Shown here: one piece after another, positions 35,350 to 46,947 of the stretch
Layout of the letters: every line of letters begins with the position of its first letter
Numbering within the stretch: position 1 is the stretch's first letter
Assembly: GCA_020226215.1 (NCBI GenBank)
Contig: CM035227.1
Span: 28,337,866 to 28,401,865, forward strand
Direction: 5' to 3'
From: Sindora glabra
Taxonomy: Eukaryota > Streptophyta > Magnoliopsida > Fabales > Fabaceae
DNA length: 64,000 nt
Notes under the pieces: generated by a model
The model's database searches: none
What the model saw: only the letters and a program-made list of their open reading frames with translations
Told to the model about the DNA's origin: nothing
Made by a program: the position numbers and the translations under genes

Positions 35350-38300
35350 ATGCAAAAGGCCAATGTTAATACTATATTTAGTACCATAAATTTAATTCAA
35401 GGCTCCAAAAGCACTAATGTTTTGTTATTTGGAGAAACAAAATTATATAATGATAATGTGTTATATTCTACTAAGTCTCATAAAAACTTATTGAGTTCTA
35501 AAGATATCTGTCAAAACGGATTTTATATCGAGACAACTAATGAAGGAAATATTGAATATCTTTCTATCACTGATATGATTTCAAATAACAAATGCATACT
35601 TAAAAAATTACCTATTCTTTCATCTAGTTTGTACTACACATATATTAGTACAATTGAAACATATGCTATAATAAACTAGAAGTTTATTAATTCAAAACAT
35701 TTACTATTTGGCATGAATGATTGGGGCATCGTGGATCACTAATGATGAAGAAAAATATTAAGAATTCATATGGGCACCTATTGAAAAACCTAAAGATTTT
35801 TTTAATATAAAGAATTTTCGTGCGCTGCATGTTCTTTGGGTAAATTAATTATTAAGCCATCACCAGCTAAAGTTAGAATTAAATCTCCAACATTTTTAGA
35901 ACATATACAAGGTGACATATGTGAGCCTATACACCCACTATATGGACCATTTAGATATTTTATAATATTAATAGGCGCATTCAGCAGATGGTCTCATGTA
36001 TGTTTACTATCAACTTGTAATCTGACTTTTGTGAGATTGCTTGCTCAAATTATTCGATTAAGAGCATAATTTCCAAATTACCCTATCAAGTCTATTCATC
36101 TTGATAATGCTAGTGAATTCTCTTCTCAGACTTTTAACAACTATTGCATGTCAATAAGAATGAATGTTGAACATCATGTAGCTCATGTTCATACACAAAA
36201 TGGTTTAGCTAAATCATTTATTAAATGATTTCAATTAATAGTAAGACTCATGCTTATGAGAATAAAACTCCCATTTTCTATTAAGGGATATACAATTCTA
36301 CATGCAGTAGCACTTATGTGCATTAGACCAATTAGTTACCATAAATACTCCCATTTACAATTAGCTTATAGTCAGGAGCCAAATATTTTTCATCTTAAAA
36401 TTTTTAGATATGCAGTATATGTTCCAATAGCTCCACCACAATGTACTAAGATGGAATCTCAAAGAAGAGTAAGAATATATGTTAGGTATGATTCCTCTTC
36501 TATTATAAAATATCCTGAGCCAGTGATAAAGAACTTATTTATAACACGTTTTGTTAATTGTCATTTTGATGAATCAGTTTTCCCAACATTAAGGGGAGAA
36601 AAGGATAAGTAGGTGGTCAAAGAAATTATATGGAATACTTTGCAAAATATTGATCTTCGCACAAAGCAATGTGAACTTGAAGTTCAAAAGATAATCAACT
36701 GCCAGATGTATTCACTAACCTAAAGAGAGTGACTAAGTCACATATACCAGCTGCTAATACTCTAATAAGGATTGACATCCCCGAAGGATAATTCATCAAT
36801 GAGAAAGCTAATGAATCTAAGGCACGCCAGAAGTGTGGTAAACTAATAGGTTCAAAAGATAAAAATTCTCACAAAAAAAGCAATTATTGAAGATAAGCCC
36901 ATTAAAGAAATTGATACTCCTAAAGAGTCTAGAGACATAAGAAACAATGTAACTTCAGAATAAGTTCAAGTACCTAAAACTGATAAAGAAGATGAAAATA
37001 AAGAGATCTCAATAAACTATATCTCTATGGGGAAAAGATTAAACAATAAAGAAATAATTATCGATAAAATTTTTGCATATAATGTAGTGTATAATATTAT
37101 GACAATAAGGATCACGAACCTAGATCTGTCAATAAATGTCGATGTAGATATGATTAGCCAAAATGGAAAGATGCCATCCAAGAAGAATTGAATTCACTTG
37201 AAAAACATAAAGTTTTTGGACTTGTAGTCCAAACACCTAAAGGTGTAATACTCGTTAGGTACAAATAGGTACTTGTGCATAAACGAAACAAGAAAAATGA
37301 AGTTGTAAGATATAAAGTACAGCTTATTGCCTAAGATTTTACGCAAAGACCTGGAATCGATTATGAGTTCACTTATTCTCCTGCGGTGGATGCAATCATA
37401 TTTTGTTATTTCATTAGTCTGGCAGTACATGAAAAACTTGATATACGTCTTATGGATGTTGTTACAACCTATTTATATGGTGCACTTGATTATGACGTCT
37501 ATATGAAAATCCTAGAAGGATTTAAAATGCCTGAAGTATATAAAAGTCCTAGGAACTTTATTTAATTAAATTACAAAAATCTTTGTATGAAAGCAGTCTG
37601 GATGAATGTGGTATAATCATCTTAATGAATACCTATTAAAGGAAGGGTATAATAATGACCAAATATATCCATGTGCTTTCATAAAATGAATAAATTCTGA
37701 ATTTGCCATCATTATTGTATATGTTGATGATTTGAATATTATTGAAACTCTTGAAGAGATTTAAAAGGTAGTTGATTGTTTGAAGAAAGAATTTGAAATG
37801 AAAGATCTTGGAAAAATAAAGTTTTACCTTGGCCTGCAGATCAAGTATTTAAAAGATGAAATTTTATACATCAATTAACTTATACCTAAAAATATCCTTA
37901 AAAGATTTTACATGGATAAAACACATCAATTGAGTACCCCAATGATTATTTAGTCACTTGATTTGAAAAATGATGTTTTTTTTATCTTGAGAGGATAATG
38001 AAAAGGTTCTTGTTCTTGAAGTACCATATCTTAGTGCTATTAGTACATTGATGTATCTTGCTAACAATGCAAGACTTGATATAGCTTTTGTTGTAAGCTT
38101 GTTAGCAAGATTTAGTTCCTCTCTAACTTAAAGACACTGGAATGAGATTAAACATGTTTTTCGATACCTCTAAAGTACTATTGATATGGGTTTATTATGT
38201 GTAAATGGATCTAAACCACAGCTCATAAGTTATGTAGATACTGGATATTTATCTGATCTATACAAAGTTCGATCTCAAACAAGTTATTTATTTACAAGTG

Positions 38301-38398
38301 ATAATTTAGTGAATTTATTTATTGAGGCACATTCTAATACAGTATTTGAAAAGCTAGTTCATACTATTAGAGTTCTTCAACTGAAATATCTTAATTAA
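35350..38398 (+). pseudogene. copia element 2 pol remnant: integrase, reverse transcriptase, RNase H
   Basis: Frames 35350-35679 (pre-integrase, NLLSSKDICQNGFYIETTNE), 35836-36069 (integrase, GDICEPIHPLYGPFRYF) and 36250-36612 (integrase C-terminal part, ending in a DESVFPTLRG segment) follow in order. The RT can be traced from about 37150 to 37960 through several stops, with YVDD at about 37720. An RNase H tail with SYVDTGYLSD and TSYLFT lies at 38186-38398. Stops and frameshifts throughout; not functional. Confidence 0.88.
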
Positions 38399-38534
38399 TA
38401 TCGTCATGAGTGGAAGTTAATATGCACTGTACTCTTTTTTCCTTCGCTATGGTTTTTGTCCTACTGGATTTTCCTAACAAGGTTTTTAATGAGGCAGTAT
38501 TCTATTACATATTATATGGACATTCAAGGGGGAA

Positions 38535-38773
38535 TGTTATGAATAATTATTAAATGTAGATGTTCACAGGTCAAATATTATATCCCCAATTATGATCATA
38601 TTATTAGGTTCCAATTATGATCAATTATACCTCCATAAATATGAGTTATACAAATCATTTTGTATACAGTTGAATGAAATATTCTCTTCCCCCTTATATT
38701 TCTTTCTCTTCCTTATATTTCTCCTTCATCTCTTTCTTTTATCATTCCCTAAGTGTTTAATATTTTCATAACA
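38535..38773 (+). repeat. copia element 2, 3' LTR
   Basis: Partner of 33070-33358, shorter by a deletion in the aattatgaccaac...gatcaatttgcc part. Ends CATAACA, then target duplication ATTCA. Confidence 0.92.
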
Positions 38774-39469
38774 ATTCACACCATTATTTAAAAAATAAAA
38801 GTTATTTCAAATCATTAGATGATAAGCAAGGATGAAAACTAATTAGGTCTAAATAACTTAAACATAAATAAATCACATTTATTTTAAAAATTTTTTAGCT
38901 TAGATGTGCCTTCTGCCATGTTTGTAAGTTAAAATTTCGATTTGACCTATCTTATTTCTAAAATTTATGAAGTCTAGCCTAGTTTGTATGACCATTTAGT
39001 CTAAATATTGAAATTAAAATAAGTCATTGATAGGTTTGTAAATTTATGTATATATATTATAAACAGAATAATAGATTTATTAAATAAATAATGTACTGAA
39101 TAAAATTTTATCTATAATTTTTAACATAATAAATTATAACTATTTTTATTTAAAATAAAAATTATTAAATGACATAATATTATAAATTCATTACTGAAAC
39201 TTTAAAACATTAAGAATGTTAAAGACTTAATTGAAGGAGAAAAATAAGCCTCAATGATAAAAGAGTCATAACTATAATATAATTATATCAATTAATCTAA
39301 GAATATTATATTAAGATAACATATTAGTTATATAGGTTAATATAATAAGTCAACAAATCAAGTTTAAAATTAAATAATATAAACTTATGTAATATATATT
39401 ATATCGGTGAAACAAAAAGGTTAACACTTAAAACAAAGAAATTATAAAATAACAATAGTATGAGTCTTA

Positions 39470-42400
39470 AAAACTCTTAGAATATCAATAGGAAATAGAT
39501 GCAACATTGAAGTAAAAGGCTTGACAAAAACATGCTATGATTAGCTAACCATTTCACACAAGTATTGCCTTTGCTAAAAGTATGTATGATATTCGCTTTC
39601 CAATCATATGCCAATAATCTAAATAACTTGAACAACCAATTATTATTAAAACCTTGGTTATTTAAACATTGAACCAAAGCTTTAAAACTACATTCTAAGT
39701 GAATCTTCTTGAATCCTAAAATTCAAGTTATTAAATAAATCTCTAACATTCTACCTGATAAGAAGAACAAAAACCTAAAGGCTTTGCAAAACTATGTGAC
39801 CAATTGAAAAAAAAGGAAAAACAATCCCTTTATCACTTTACCACACTTGCCAAACTTAAAGAAGATTTAGCAATAACATCCATGTTAATTTTTACCCATT
39901 CAATAGGAGGCAATTGCTTAGCAACCGAAACACTATTAACACAACTTTAGTGATCTCATTTATCTTACCTTAAAGCTTCACTAATTTCATTAGTAAATTT
40001 TCAAATCATTTATACTTCATACCTTAGCTTATCATATTTTGCAATATGAATAACTTTATTCCTCCATAACCAAGGCATCAAGTAACTTATTGCCTAACTA
40101 ATCTACTAGTCATTATAACTTGTAGCCACACTGGTAGCCTATATATTATAATTAAATCAATCAAGATGCTTAAGAAGATTAAACTCCATCAAATAATCAG
40201 ATGGTATAAGTTCCTTGCATATTAACCAAGAATACAAGCAATCTCATAATACGTACATGATTGATTCCACCTTATTGCTACAAAAACTATAATGCTTTGC
40301 TCCATGCCTCCATTTAGTAGTAAAATCATTAGTTAAAATTCTCCTATAATAAGCCTAACAAAGAAAGAGTTTAACACATTGAAGGACTTTTAACTTTTAA
40401 ATATAAGTCTAACACATGTTCTTTTCTACCCATTTATGCTTTACCATACTATTATAGGCATTTCTCATTGTAAAATCACTAGAGCTATCATCATTCCATA
40501 TTAAAACATCAAACCCTTCACTTGAATACTATGAATAATTGTATTTGAGATAATTTATTTCAACAAATTCCATTCTTAATCCAAATTACTAATAATAAAA
40601 TCCTTCACCTTCATATGCATTTGATCATTGTCTAAAGGTGCTAGAGATAACTGATAGAAAGGTACCTCTACATCAGTTCATTTATCTGTCCAAAAGGAAA
40701 TAGGCTCATGATCTTTAATCATCTATTTCATATTTCTCATTATATCTTTCCATGCACTAGTTAAATCCTTCTAAAATAATGAATCTTTAGTAGTTGTAGA
40801 AATTTCTAAAGACCATCTTACATGATTCCCATACTTACTATTTTAAAACATCAATCCATAGATTTTGCCCCATCTAAACTTAACTCGACACAAAGTTTCA
40901 TAAGGCAAGCATTATTGATGTACTCCAACTTTTGAACTGAAACCCTCATGAACTTTTTGGTTGACAAATTCACTTCTAATTGATTATGTAAGTTTTCTTT
41001 TTATATTCAGTATAAGCCTATATGAAATCTTATTACAATTTCTTTATGGCAAAACAAATGTGTTTAGGAAGTCTTCGTACTTGCATATAATATTAAGGCA
41101 CACCCGATAATATTAGCCGAGCTAAAGACACTTTTCCAATCATAAAAAAAAAATTTGGTTTGCTATTTAGCAAGTTAAGCTCTTACTTTCTCCATTAACC
41201 TATCATAATGCATTTTTACTTTCGCTAATAAACACTAATTCAATTCTCAAGTATCTTCCTAAATTATTTATAAAGGAAAAGCTACTAAATTAAGCTATTG
41301 CATCCACTAGCACTTTAAAACCAAACTTGAAAAATAAAAATTTGCATTTAGCAAGATTAACTTTCTATTTAAATGCATTGCAAACTCCATTAAGATAATT
41401 CTTTGTACATTGAACTTGATCCATAGAAATTTTAGCAAATAACTAAAGGCTGTTTATAAACATTAAATATGTAATAAGAGGACAAAATCTAGCACATCCA
41501 ATTCCTTTCCAATTCCTTGCCTAAACTTGTTCCATGATAAGATGAGTAAATTTTTCCATGTACATAATAAAAATATAAGGAGAGATAGGATTTATTTGCC
41601 TTATCCTTATGGTGTATTTAAATTTTCCTATTTTTGCACCATTTTAAAAAAAATCATACTAGAAAAGCAAATATAATTCATAATAATTCTTCATATTTTA
41701 TTAAGAACCCCTAATTCCAAAAGTACATTATCAATCATTTCCTAAGAAAACTTATCATAGGCTTTTTGAAGATCTATTTTAAGAGCCATATATTCGATTT
41801 TACTTATTTTCTTTTTCATGGAATGTATCATTTTACTAGCAACAATAATATTATCTTGAATGCATCGCTCTAGAATAAAGCTTGCTTGGAATGAGAAATA
41901 AGCTTAGGAAGTAGCTTCTTAAGTCTATTAATAATTACTTTTGTAATACATTTATAACTCACATTACACAATGAAATAAGCTTGAATTGGTTAATAAACT
42001 TAGGTTAATTTTGCTTAGGAATTGAAGTTACGAAAGTTTGGTTAACTTGTTATGGATCTCTCCCTTTTTCAAAGACAACATGAGTGAAATTAAATAAATT
42101 CTTATTAACCTTATTCCAATTAGTCCAAGCCAAAAATGTAGGGAATCTATCATCTCTTAGTGCTTTTGTGGCTTTCATATAAAAAATTACCCTTTTCACT
42201 TCCATAGAAGAAAACTTACTAGCCAAAGCATCTAAATCCTTTCTTTGAATATTTACGAATGAAATAGTTGTAGATAGACATTGGCACCTACCATCTTTTT
42301 TAAAGAAAAAATATTGGAAGAAGTTTTTTATGAATTTCAACAATTGTTCTTTATCCTTTACCCAATTCTTATTTACATCTCTAAGCATCATTACTTTACT

Positions 42401-42880
42401 AACCCTCCTTCTAATTGCAAATTTTTTGTTATAGTATTTTGTATTTCTATCACTATCATGAATTTACTATGTTCTAAATTTCTAAAACCATAAAACTTCT
42501 TCTTGTTTCAAAATCTCACCCATTTCTTTTTAAATATTTTTCTCAATTAAATTAAGATAAGGATATCACTTTCTCTGCATAACTCTTTGAACCCCATTTA
42601 GCCTTTGCCATGAGATGAGCTTTCTTTTTCTTAACATCATCAAACACCTCTTTATTTCAAGCTAATATAGTATTTCTCGTATGCATAAGATTAACATTAA
42701 TAGAAACATCCATCCTCCAATTACTTTCCAAATAATCACTAAATTTATCATCAAACATATTAGCAACTTCAAATTTAAAGAGCTTTTTTTTTTGCTTGTC
42801 AACTTTACCACCACTCATATTAATTAAGAAAGGATGATGGTTAGACCTAGGCCTAAACTTAATTTATTTAATTAAATATA
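39470..42880 (-). pseudogene. decayed LINE (non-LTR retrotransposon) with RNase H tail
   Basis: On the minus strand the order is as in plant L1-type LINEs. First is a tail of the endonuclease (PRSNHHPFLI, about 42850) and a linker. Then comes the RT with KVNKNLFNFTHVVFEKG, FKLISLCNVSYKCITKVIINRLKKLLPKLIS (about 42060-41910) and later blocks. Last is an RNase H-like end containing IEWVKINMD (about 39910) and a TFSKGNTCVKWLANHSM segment (39477-39677). Stops occur every few dozen codons, so it is long dead. The 5' end and any poly(A) tail could not be fixed. The longest surviving frame is 42050-42391. Confidence 0.8.
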
Positions 42881-45300
42881 CAAATGATATCAAGCCTTTA
42901 AGAAGGCAAATCATAAGTGACCTAATTTATTTTCACTCCTAGTGATGAGGTAATATTGAATGGTTCGAGTGATATGCTAAAAATTTTAGATTTAAACTAT
43001 CTCATTAATGTAGAAAAGGAACTATTTCTTTTTATAATTATAATTCTAATGTTTTGATATCTAATTTATTATAAGTACTATTAAATTATTGCATCATACT
43101 CATTACAATCCCTTGTACAAAGAACAATATACATTTTCTTTCAATGCTTGTTTTAAGGGTCAACCATCGTGCATATAGAAACAGTATTTTTTTGGGAAGA
43201 TGTATATTTTTTGAAGGTGGAGTATAAAAAATCTTTAGGTAAATTATATATCATTGGCATGCAATTTTGTTCATTTTTATTTAATTTATATATGAATTTA
43301 AGTAAATTTATCCACCAATACATTTTATCATTAACATTTCACCTACATAAATTTTTTTGTCTAAAATTTAACAATAATTGCTTGTGCAAAGCATGTGTCC
43401 TTTTTATTCCCATTCTTGAAATTTTTGAAAACTCAATTTTTGAAACAATTGATTTGAAAACACCATAACTTTCTTTTTTGAAGCAATTTTGTAATTCGTG
43501 CTTTGAAGTATTGTTTCTAATTTGAAATTCAATCTATAAAAAATGGAATATTAACTCTCTTTGTTGAAACAATTCTGTACTCAACGTGTTGAAGCAATTT
43601 TGTATTCTAATACTTGAGATTATCCATATGAGAAATAAAACAAATGCTTGATCTATTTTATTTGAAAGGAAAATTGAAAAGATTAAAAATTATGGTTGTT
43701 AAATGGATTGAAGTTAGCTAACTAATTTGTAAATTTAAGCAAATCAAAATACTTAAAATTTAATTCATTCTAATCACATATTCATATAGATCGGTCCGTA
43801 AACTATATAAACTGAATTATAGAATAAATCAATCCGAATTAAAACATCCAGAATTTAATCTATTTTAGTGTGGGCATATATGAATTAATTTGAATTGACC
43901 TAAGTTTGCACAAATTTTTATTTAATTAGGACTAGTTCATTTTTTTAACAGTCCTATTATTAAAGATAATAGAGCTAATTGAACAATAGAACCAACAGAA
44001 TACTAGAATAATAGGGGAGTACAATGAATAAAAGCCTTAAGTATTATTACCATCACTCTTTAATAATTTTTGAACAAATTACTTTAACAGATCTCTAATG
44101 AAGGCAAAGAATTTTTTTTTCTTTTTAGGAAAAATTATTTTTGAAAATGATTATTAGATTAGACCAAAATTGAAGAAATAGAAAGCACGAGCATTTTATG
44201 TATATCTTTTGTTAATTTTTAGAGAGAAAATAGTGTTTTTGTGAAAAGATAAAAAATAATTTAAGTAAAATATTAAAAATTATATATGTGTGTGTGAGAG
44301 AGAGAGAGAGAGCGAATTTCAAAACTTAAATCATAAATAAATTAAAATTATAAATGAATCAAGTATATTTTATCCAAACCTTTGAAACAATCACAACGGG
44401 GCTTCCGCAGACAACTTACGAAGAAGCATACTGACGCTTGTCTCTTTCCTTTTTGACAATGGGGAAAAATTCTTTGACTCTGAATTGTTTGAGCAAGAAG
44501 GTCAATTCTTTGTGCTTATCTAGGTTTGCTTTCATTTTTTATGTAAATTGTTTGTTTCGGTAGAAAAATTAAGAAGAACATATCTTTACATTTATTTAAA
44601 AAATTGTAAAATAATTATTTTAGTAAAATAATAAGTTTTCTTACTAAATATCTACCGATACAATTTTGGATTTTGCTTACCTATAATTATAGATTTTTAT
44701 TAGATAAAATTATTAATTTTGTTCGATGCTAATAAAATAATTTATGAATTATAAAAAGTTATAATTTTATATTTGAAAGATAATTTATACAAATAATTTT
44801 ATCTATTCAAATAGATAATTTTATTTTTATTAAAGAATGAAATTATATATAAATAAATTATTATTTAAATATAAAATTATGTAATAATTATAATTTTATA
44901 TAATTTAACATTTTTAGCACTTTATAATTTGTAGTTGATATTAATAATTTTATCTTTTTATTTAGGATGATAATTTTTAATATTATATAATAACCCAATA
45001 CAAATACAACATATTTGTTTCGATTCACGGTAATACATTTATATGTTTAAGAATTTATGTTAAATTTTTAAAAATATTATTTAAAAAATAATTAATAATT
45101 AAATTATAAATAAGTATATATAATAAAAATATAAAATTTTTATTTTAATGAAATAATAATAAAATTTTAAAATAATATTTTATTAACAATTAAAAATATT
45201 TTTATAAAAATAATAAATAATTTTTTAATATAAATTTTATTATTTAAAATTATCAAATAAATTAAGTAAATAATTTATTTTAATATATTTAATAAATAAA
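42881..45300. other. AT-rich gene-free stretch
   Basis: A (TG)n(AG)n microsatellite lies at about 44287-44312. A 99-codon plus-strand frame at 43169-43468 has a hydrophobic, low-complexity product and no family match. Nothing else recognised. Confidence 0.45.
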
Positions 45301-45659
45301 TTAATCTGAATAATACGAACTTTTATCCCTATTTTTATTACAAGTACGCAGACCTGACACAGAAAGTCCTAAAATAGTGGTGGCCATTAACACAATCAAC
45401 AAAAAAGGCGGAATTTTTTTCTAAATTTAACCGCCCTTTCTCCCCCGTTTGGACCATGATCTTAAATTATCGGCCTAAACGGAACCTAACAGCGTCAGCT
45501 GGTTATAGTAAAGTTAGTGGACAGTGTTAGTTACTTGACGGCGCGTATTTTACTGCTGACTGTGAAACTGTATCGAACCGTATATTCTCTCTCTACACTC
45601 TCTCCATCTGAACTCTCCGCTTACAGAGAGGACCTGACTTGCCACTTGAAAACCGCTGA

Positions 45660-45667
45660 TATATAAG
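45660..45667 (+). promoter_or_regulatory. TATA box of the WDL gene
   Basis: tatataag in a non-repetitive region rich in CT runs, about 300 bp before the first 5' splice site (45954). Expected transcription start is near 45690. Further upstream, ggcgg and ccgcc (about 45409 and 45430) form a small inverted pair. Confidence 0.6.
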
Positions 45668-45689
45668 GACCCTCTCCAACCTTAGCATT

Positions 45690-45953
45690 CACAGAGGATC
45701 TTTTTCAGAGAAAAAAATATATAAAAATTTTGAAAATGTATCTGAAAACCTCTACAGTCCACTGTTTGAATATCTCGGATCTTGCTGCTGTGGGTCGGAT
45801 CCTGCGATCCTGAAACCATATTGCATCCCCACTGTTTGCTTTTCTTTCTCTCCTGGGCAGATCTCTTGGTTGCTCTAGAAGGTTCCTTGGCAAATCCAAA
45901 TAACAGAACTGTTCGAGTTTTGATGGCATTTTGACTATTGTTCGCCTTAGGAG
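45690..45953 (+). other. WDL non-coding first exon (5' UTR) with upstream ORFs
   Basis: Start inferred from the TATA box; the end is a strong 5' splice site, gag/gtaagg. It joins 46938 (acceptor ttgtag) over a 984-bp intron. It contains an upstream ORF of 25 codons (ATG 45736, stop TGA 45811-45813) and a 3-codon one (ATG 45922). The first upstream ATG lies within ATGTATCT (45736-45743), a match to the EIN3/TEIL site AYGWAYCT. Confidence 0.55.
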
Positions 45954-46947
45954 GTAAGGAGGACAGTGTACAATTTCACTTATCCAGTTTTGGGTTGGTG
46001 CGAGACTGTTTGGGGATGAAGAATTTTGAAGAAGTTCTCAATTTTTTCATCTGGGTATTATGATGAGAAATCTTCAACTCGAGTAGGAGTGTAGTGATTT
46101 GTGGATATGTTTGTTGTATTCATACTGCCACTGAACGGAGCTTTGGTTCTCGTCGGGGTAGTTACGCCATTATTTTCGTATAGGGAGATCAATATTAGGT
46201 TAAAATCTTCTATTTGGAAGTAGGATTTGAATCGCAGCACCACTGGAGTATGACATTTTTACAGCCTTTCTTATCTATTTCTGATTTGCACAGTTGCCGA
46301 GTTTTGTTCATAGTACTTTGATTTAGTAGTTCATGATTTCGTATCCTAATCTTTTTGTACTTTGGTTCGCTTGCTGACAAAATGTTGTAGAAACAAGTTG
46401 ATCAAAGTTTCATTCCCACACTTTTTCCAATATATCCCTGTTCATCGTTCTTCATTGCTTGGCAACCAAATTGAGATTAGATGCATATTTTTGTCCGTCA
46501 ATAGTACTGTTGATTACCACCGGATATTTGAAATGCCAGTGTATCTTTAATCTAATTTCTTGTAGACTTTTTGAGTTATGACATGTAAATAACGTATGCA
46601 CTCACGTGGCAGGTCTTTTGTTCTCTGTAATCGTATATCTTAGTTCTGAGTCGGTAAGTTCTACTAGACCCATGACTTCCATTTTTCGAAGGATTTCAGT
46701 CTTCTTTTTCTTTTTACTTTGAATAGTGAAAGGAAAAATTAATGAGCATGATAGGTAGATAGGGACAAAAGTATTCAAATATGGGAATTTGCCTGGATTT
46801 ATTATGAGACCATTGTGGCTGATGCAAAAAATGAAACTTGTATATGAACACTAGATAAAATTTATGCCTATAGCTTTTGGAATCTTTGCCTTAAACTATC
46901 TCTAAGTTACTGTTTATCGTTTGTTTGTAACTTGTAGCTTGGTGTGA

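Larger units (their letters stand above)
33070..38773 (+). mobile_element. complete but dead Ty1/copia retrotransposon (element 2)
   Basis: A 5,704-bp element with LTRs at 33070-33358 and 38535-38773 and a 5-bp target duplication ATTCA (33065-33069 and 38774-38778). A polypurine tract aagggggaa (38526-38534) precedes the 3' LTR. Internal order is gag, pre-integrase, integrase, RT, RNase H, so copia. The short LTRs and the wording of the pre-integrase/integrase region resemble the Ale/Retrofit lineage. It is older than element 1: LTRs differ by indels as well as many substitutions, and coding frames are shattered. Confidence 0.93.

Noticed and set aside
43169..43468. 99-codon hydrophobic frame
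   Set aside because: AT-driven codon content rich in Phe, Leu and Lys; no signal, family or neighbour to support it.
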